Notes under the pieces: generated by a model
The model's input: only the letters and a program-made list of their open reading frames with translations
What the model was told of the DNA's origin: nothing
Database searches by the model: none
In this document: piece by piece, positions 56,263-56,539 of the stretch
How the letters are laid out: each line of letters opens with the position of its first letter
How positions within the stretch are numbered: position 1 is the stretch's first letter
Assembly (NCBI GenBank): GCA_020721045.1
Contig: DYNN01000009.1
Coordinates: 1 to 56,539 of the forward strand
Direction: 5' to 3'
From: Thiomargarita sp.
GTDB lineage: Bacteria > Pseudomonadota > Gammaproteobacteria > Beggiatoales > Beggiatoaceae
DNA: 56,539 nucleotides
Position numbers and translations under genes: made by a program

Positions 56263-56322
56263 AATTCTGGAAATCCTAAAATCCTGTAAATCCTGATTCA
56301 GACAAAAAAAATCACGATTCAG
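56263..56322. repeat. Short iterated AGGATTT-type repeat
   Basis: Read on the minus strand: GAATCAGGATTTACAGGATT, then TTAGGATTTCC, that is, three ~10-bp iterations of AGGATTT, preceded by a T8 run and a second GAATC. It lies just after the stop of the minus-strand gene at 56312 and could end its transcript. From memory this kind of sequence recurs in many bacterial genomes. Confidence 0.5.
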
Positions 56323-56539
56323 ATGCTTCACTGCTGTCTTTAATGGCTTGTAACAATTTTGCCCTTTCTTCCTTTGGTAAATGAGCTAATTCTTTGAGAA
56401 GTGCTTGCAACACAGCTTGCGTCCGTTCTTCCTCAGAAAGATTATCTCCTTCGCATTGCATTCCATTCATCATTAAAGCCATCCGAATCTGCCCCGCCTC
56501 CGGAATACGCATCTGTTGCGCGGCACGCAGGGCTTGACA
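56312..56539 (-). CDS. C-terminal end of an uncharacterised gene, cut by the window
   Basis: The reading frame is open to the window edge (75 codons seen; CQALRAAQQMRIPEA...), so the true start lies outside. The visible part is helical and acidic with Glu/Ala/Leu repeats (LLKELAHLPKEERAKLLQAI). No domain was recognised. An internal ATG at 56512 exists but has no good ribosome binding site. Confidence 0.5.
   Translation of the reverse strand, partial: CQALRAAQQMRIPEAGQIRMALMMNGMQCEGDNLSEEERTQAVLQALLKELAHLPKEERAKLLQAIKDSSEASES

Overview
The window reads as chromosome of an AT-rich, sulfur-storing gammaproteobacterium, most likely of the Beggiatoa/Thiotrichales type. This is an inference. It rests on a Gly/Tyr/Trp-rich exported protein of the sulfur globule family (9058-9540), a large CHAT-domain protein, Gram-negative envelope genes (lpxH, a GspD secretin, a FadL-type porin, O-antigen-type ligase and flippase) and short palindromic repeats between genes. 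No rRNA, tRNA, CRISPR array or transposase gene was recognised.

Layout. 1-10.3 kb: an exported cyanase-like protein, a small RRM RNA-binding protein, a large secreted beta-propeller protein, a LprI-like secreted protein, sucCD, the sulfur globule protein and, just behind it, an orphan ParA-type ATPase. 10.3-15.8 kb: a three-gene cassette (two-TM coiled-coil protein, 86-aa acidic protein, 1169-aa repeat-CHAT protease-like protein) lying between two copies of a 19-bp perfect direct repeat. This is the best candidate for an undescribed, possibly immune, system. 15.8-23.9 kb: housekeeping and envelope genes (family 2 glycosyltransferase, thiE, FadL-like porin, tatD, Wzy/WaaL-like, Wzx-like, prmB), then a palindromic element and a type IV Mrr restriction gene.

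24.97-45.84 kb is a co-directional minus-strand biosynthetic operon of about 21 kb for a hybrid polyketide/non-ribosomal peptide. In order of transcription it encodes a discrete ACP, an FkbI-like acyl-CoA dehydrogenase, an FkbH-like HAD/GNAT protein, a 3081-aa KS-AT-ACP-aminotransferase-C-A-PCP-E megasynthase, a free-standing C domain, a (half C)-A-PCP-C synthetase with no thioesterase, a small tautomerase-like protein, a C-methyltransferase and aminotransferase pair, a DUF29 protein and an alpha/beta hydrolase. The genes suggest this order of events: a C3 unit is built on the free ACP, the PKS module makes a beta-amino acyl chain by transamination, a D-configured residue is added, then a second residue (perhaps beta-methylated by the tailoring pair). 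Release would be by an unusual terminal C domain. A TATAAT box inside a palindrome at 45871-45888 is a plausible promoter/operator for the whole operon.

45.9-56.5 kb is ordinary chromosome: a Trm112-like protein, an EcfT-like membrane protein, DUF1015, lpxH, gspD, rfbD, a matched pair of REC-DUF3369 signalling proteins (one histidine kinase, one HD-GYP), a Maf pyrophosphatase and a gene cut by the window edge. Two copies of a ~140-bp palindromic MITE (6.1 kb and 46.9 kb) and a second palindrome (23.9 kb) all sit between convergent genes. The 46.9-kb copy shows an 8-bp target duplication inside an older repeat. Start codons were chosen from ribosome binding sites where visible, and all functions are from sequence reading alone.
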